Below, piece after piece: positions 4,770-6,042 of a stretch of DNA of 6,042 bases. The DNA comes from an uncultured Streptococcus sp. Lineage in GTDB: Bacteria; Bacillota; Bacilli; Lactobacillales; Streptococcaceae. The notes below the pieces were generated by a model, which saw only the letters and a list, made by a program, of their open reading frames with translations, was not told the origin of the DNA and did no database searches. Within the stretch, counting starts at the first letter, position 1, and each line of letters begins with the position of its first letter. The translations under genes were made by a program, and so were the position numbers. Where the stretch lies: assembly GCA_934196125.1 (NCBI GenBank), contig CAKPVT010000060.1:1-6042 (forward strand), written 5' to 3'.

Positions 4770-5958
4770 ATGTCAAATCAATTAACTGACAAAGTCGTTT
4801 TGCGTCATGGCACAGTTTTAAATAATCGCATGGCGATGTCACCGATGCAAACTCATTCAGGAAAACGTGGTGGCTTTGTTTCAGATGATACGCTTCGCTA
4901 TTACAATGCACGTTCAAAAGCAGCAGGGCTTTTGATTACAGAGTTTCATTATGTTAGTCCAAATGGTGGTCCAGCTTATGTGCCTGGCTATCCTGAACAA
5001 TTAGGGGCTTATTCTGATGAGCATTTAGACGGTTTGAGCCAAGTAGATCAAGCTTTGAAAAAAGGAGGGCAATAAGGCAATTCTCCAAATTCATCACGGC
5101 GGTCGCGCAGCTATTGGGCAAGCGGTTAGCGGGCAAGATGTCGTTGCACCAAGTCAGGTTGATTTTAGTTTCCTAGATTATCCTATTCGTGAATTAACAG
5201 CAGACGAAATTGATGATATTATCAAAGATTTTGGTGAAGCCACTCGACGTGCGATTAAAGCTGGATTTGACGGCGTTGAAATTCATGGAGCCAATCATTA
5301 CCTTATCCAATAATTCTTCTCAAAATTATCAAATTTCCGTACCGATAAATGGGGTGGTAGTCTTGAAAAGAGAATGGCGTTTCCACTAGCTGTTGTTGCT
5401 GAGGTTATGGAGGTTGTTGCCAAAGAAGCATCGCAAGACTTTATCGTTGGTTACCGTATTAGTCCAGAAGAAATTCATGGTGATGCGATTGGTTATACTT
5501 ACAAAGAATCTGTTCAACTTATCGCAGAAGTGGTGAAATATCAATTGGATTACGTTCACCTATCGCTTTGGGATGGTTATTCTTCAAGACCGAAAGGCGT
5601 TGATAAGACATATGCAGAATTGTTCAGAGAAGTTCTTGACGATGAGATAAAATTAATGTTGGTTGGTGGTGTTTTTGGAGAAGAAGCTGCGCGTGATACG
5701 GTTGAAAACTATGGTGATTTAATTGCTGTTGGACGTGGTACTTTGTTTGAGCCATTATTTGCTGAAAAAGTTATGTTGGGTCAAGGAGATACGATTTTAA
5801 GTGAAGTGAGTCCTGAAACACTTGATTATATCAAATGGACACCAGGTTTATTTGAAGTATTTTCGCATCAAGATTCTCTTGGTTTGCCAAAAATTCCTGG
5901 GGCAGAAAGTATCTATCATCTTCATACAGGACGTTTTGATATGTACTCTAAAAAATAA
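4770..5958 (+). pseudogene. Old Yellow Enzyme-family NADH:flavin oxidoreductase, broken by a frameshift and a stop
   Basis: Together the pieces encode one FMN-dependent OYE-family protein of about 395 residues, a normal length; such enzymes reduce activated C=C bonds using NAD(P)H. N-terminal family features are LNNRMAMSPMQT (17-28) and LQIHHGGR after the break, matching the QxxHxGR flavin/substrate motif. Further on are GFDGVEIHGANHYLIQ, TDKWGGSLEKR and the C-terminal phosphate-binding region LMLVGGVF...IAVGRGTLFEPL. The first frame ends early at 5075 because GGAGGGC (5064-5070) carries one G more than the frame needs. Removing it restores reading through GNKAILQIHH. A second lesion is TAA at 5311-5313 (restored codon 181), where the family normally has Gln in LIQQF, so one C-to-T change explains it. 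The ATG at 5374 lies mid-domain and is not a real start. The product is almost certainly inactive, unless both lesions are sequencing errors. Confidence 0.88.
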
Positions 5959-6006
5959 TCAAAGAAGACATTCTATATAAAAAGTCAAGAGAAAATTCTA
6001 AACAAT

Positions 6007-6042
6007 AAAAAACACCCTCACTGCGATAAACTTGAATGCAAG
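6007..6042. terminator. Left half of a probable bidirectional terminator, cut by the window end
   Basis: Six A residues (6007-6012) precede CACCCTCACTGCGATAAA (6013-6030), and the window closes with CTTG-AATG-CAAG (6031-6042), a small stem-loop. If the sequence continues with the complement of 6013-6030 and a T-run, this is a long hairpin ending transcription from both sides: the oxidoreductase on the left and a leftward gene, if any, on the right. The outer arm is not visible, so this is a prediction. The 48 bases before it (5959-6006) show nothing I can name. Confidence 0.4.

Noticed and set aside
4954..5136. Leftward open frame of 60 codons
   Set aside because: It is antisense to conserved oxidoreductase sequence and has no homology-like motif or ribosome site.
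5374..5958. Separate 194-residue gene starting at ATG 5374
   Set aside because: This Met lies inside the conserved OYE barrel sequence (GGSLEKRMAFPL), and the frame is continuous with the upstream family sequence apart from the TAA at 5311.

Overview
The window looks like chromosomal DNA from a low-GC Firmicute, most likely a Streptococcus (possibly the bovis/equinus group, a weaker inference). The evidence is the AT-rich codon use, extended -10 promoters of TGN-TATAAT type, a MutX-like Nudix protein of streptococcal type, a YpiA-like TPR protein behind an AI-2E-family permease, and the end of an ISL3-family insertion sequence. Almost everything reads left to right; only the IS reads right to left.

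Layout. 1-433: the 5' part of an ISL3-family IS on the minus strand, cut by the window edge. It has a zinc-ribbon transposase N-terminus whose first codons are out of frame with the rest, and a terminal repeat ending near 433. The IS abuts, and seems to split, an older host terminator hairpin (430-472). 558-980: a small stand-alone HD-domain protein related to the hydrolase domain of RelA/SpoT, with its own promoter. 1100-1582: a MutX/MutT-type Nudix hydrolase, with its own promoter. 1674-4246: an operon of three overlapping genes, namely an AI-2E/PerM-family membrane protein, a TPR protein and a tiny two-helix membrane protein at about 4070-4246, closed by a strong intrinsic terminator at 4257-4292.

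4335-5958: a regulator/enzyme module. An ArsR-family repressor (4369-4671) has a near-consensus promoter whose predicted transcription start is the ATG itself, so its mRNA is probably leaderless. Closely related AT-rich elements built on ATATATCG lie in its promoter and again upstream of the next gene, and are good operator candidates. That gene encodes an Old Yellow Enzyme-family NADH:flavin oxidoreductase. It is broken twice, by a one-base insertion near 5067-5069 and an in-frame TAA at 5311-5313, although the rest of the reading frame is well preserved. The window ends inside what appears to be the loop side of a long bidirectional terminator hairpin (6007-6042 and beyond).

Most of the window is ordinary housekeeping DNA, and I see no convincing new multi-gene system. 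The parts most worth a second look are the leaderless, probably self-regulated ArsR gene with its paired operator-like elements and recently broken flavoenzyme target, the IS sitting in a terminator stem, and the uncharacterised small membrane protein.
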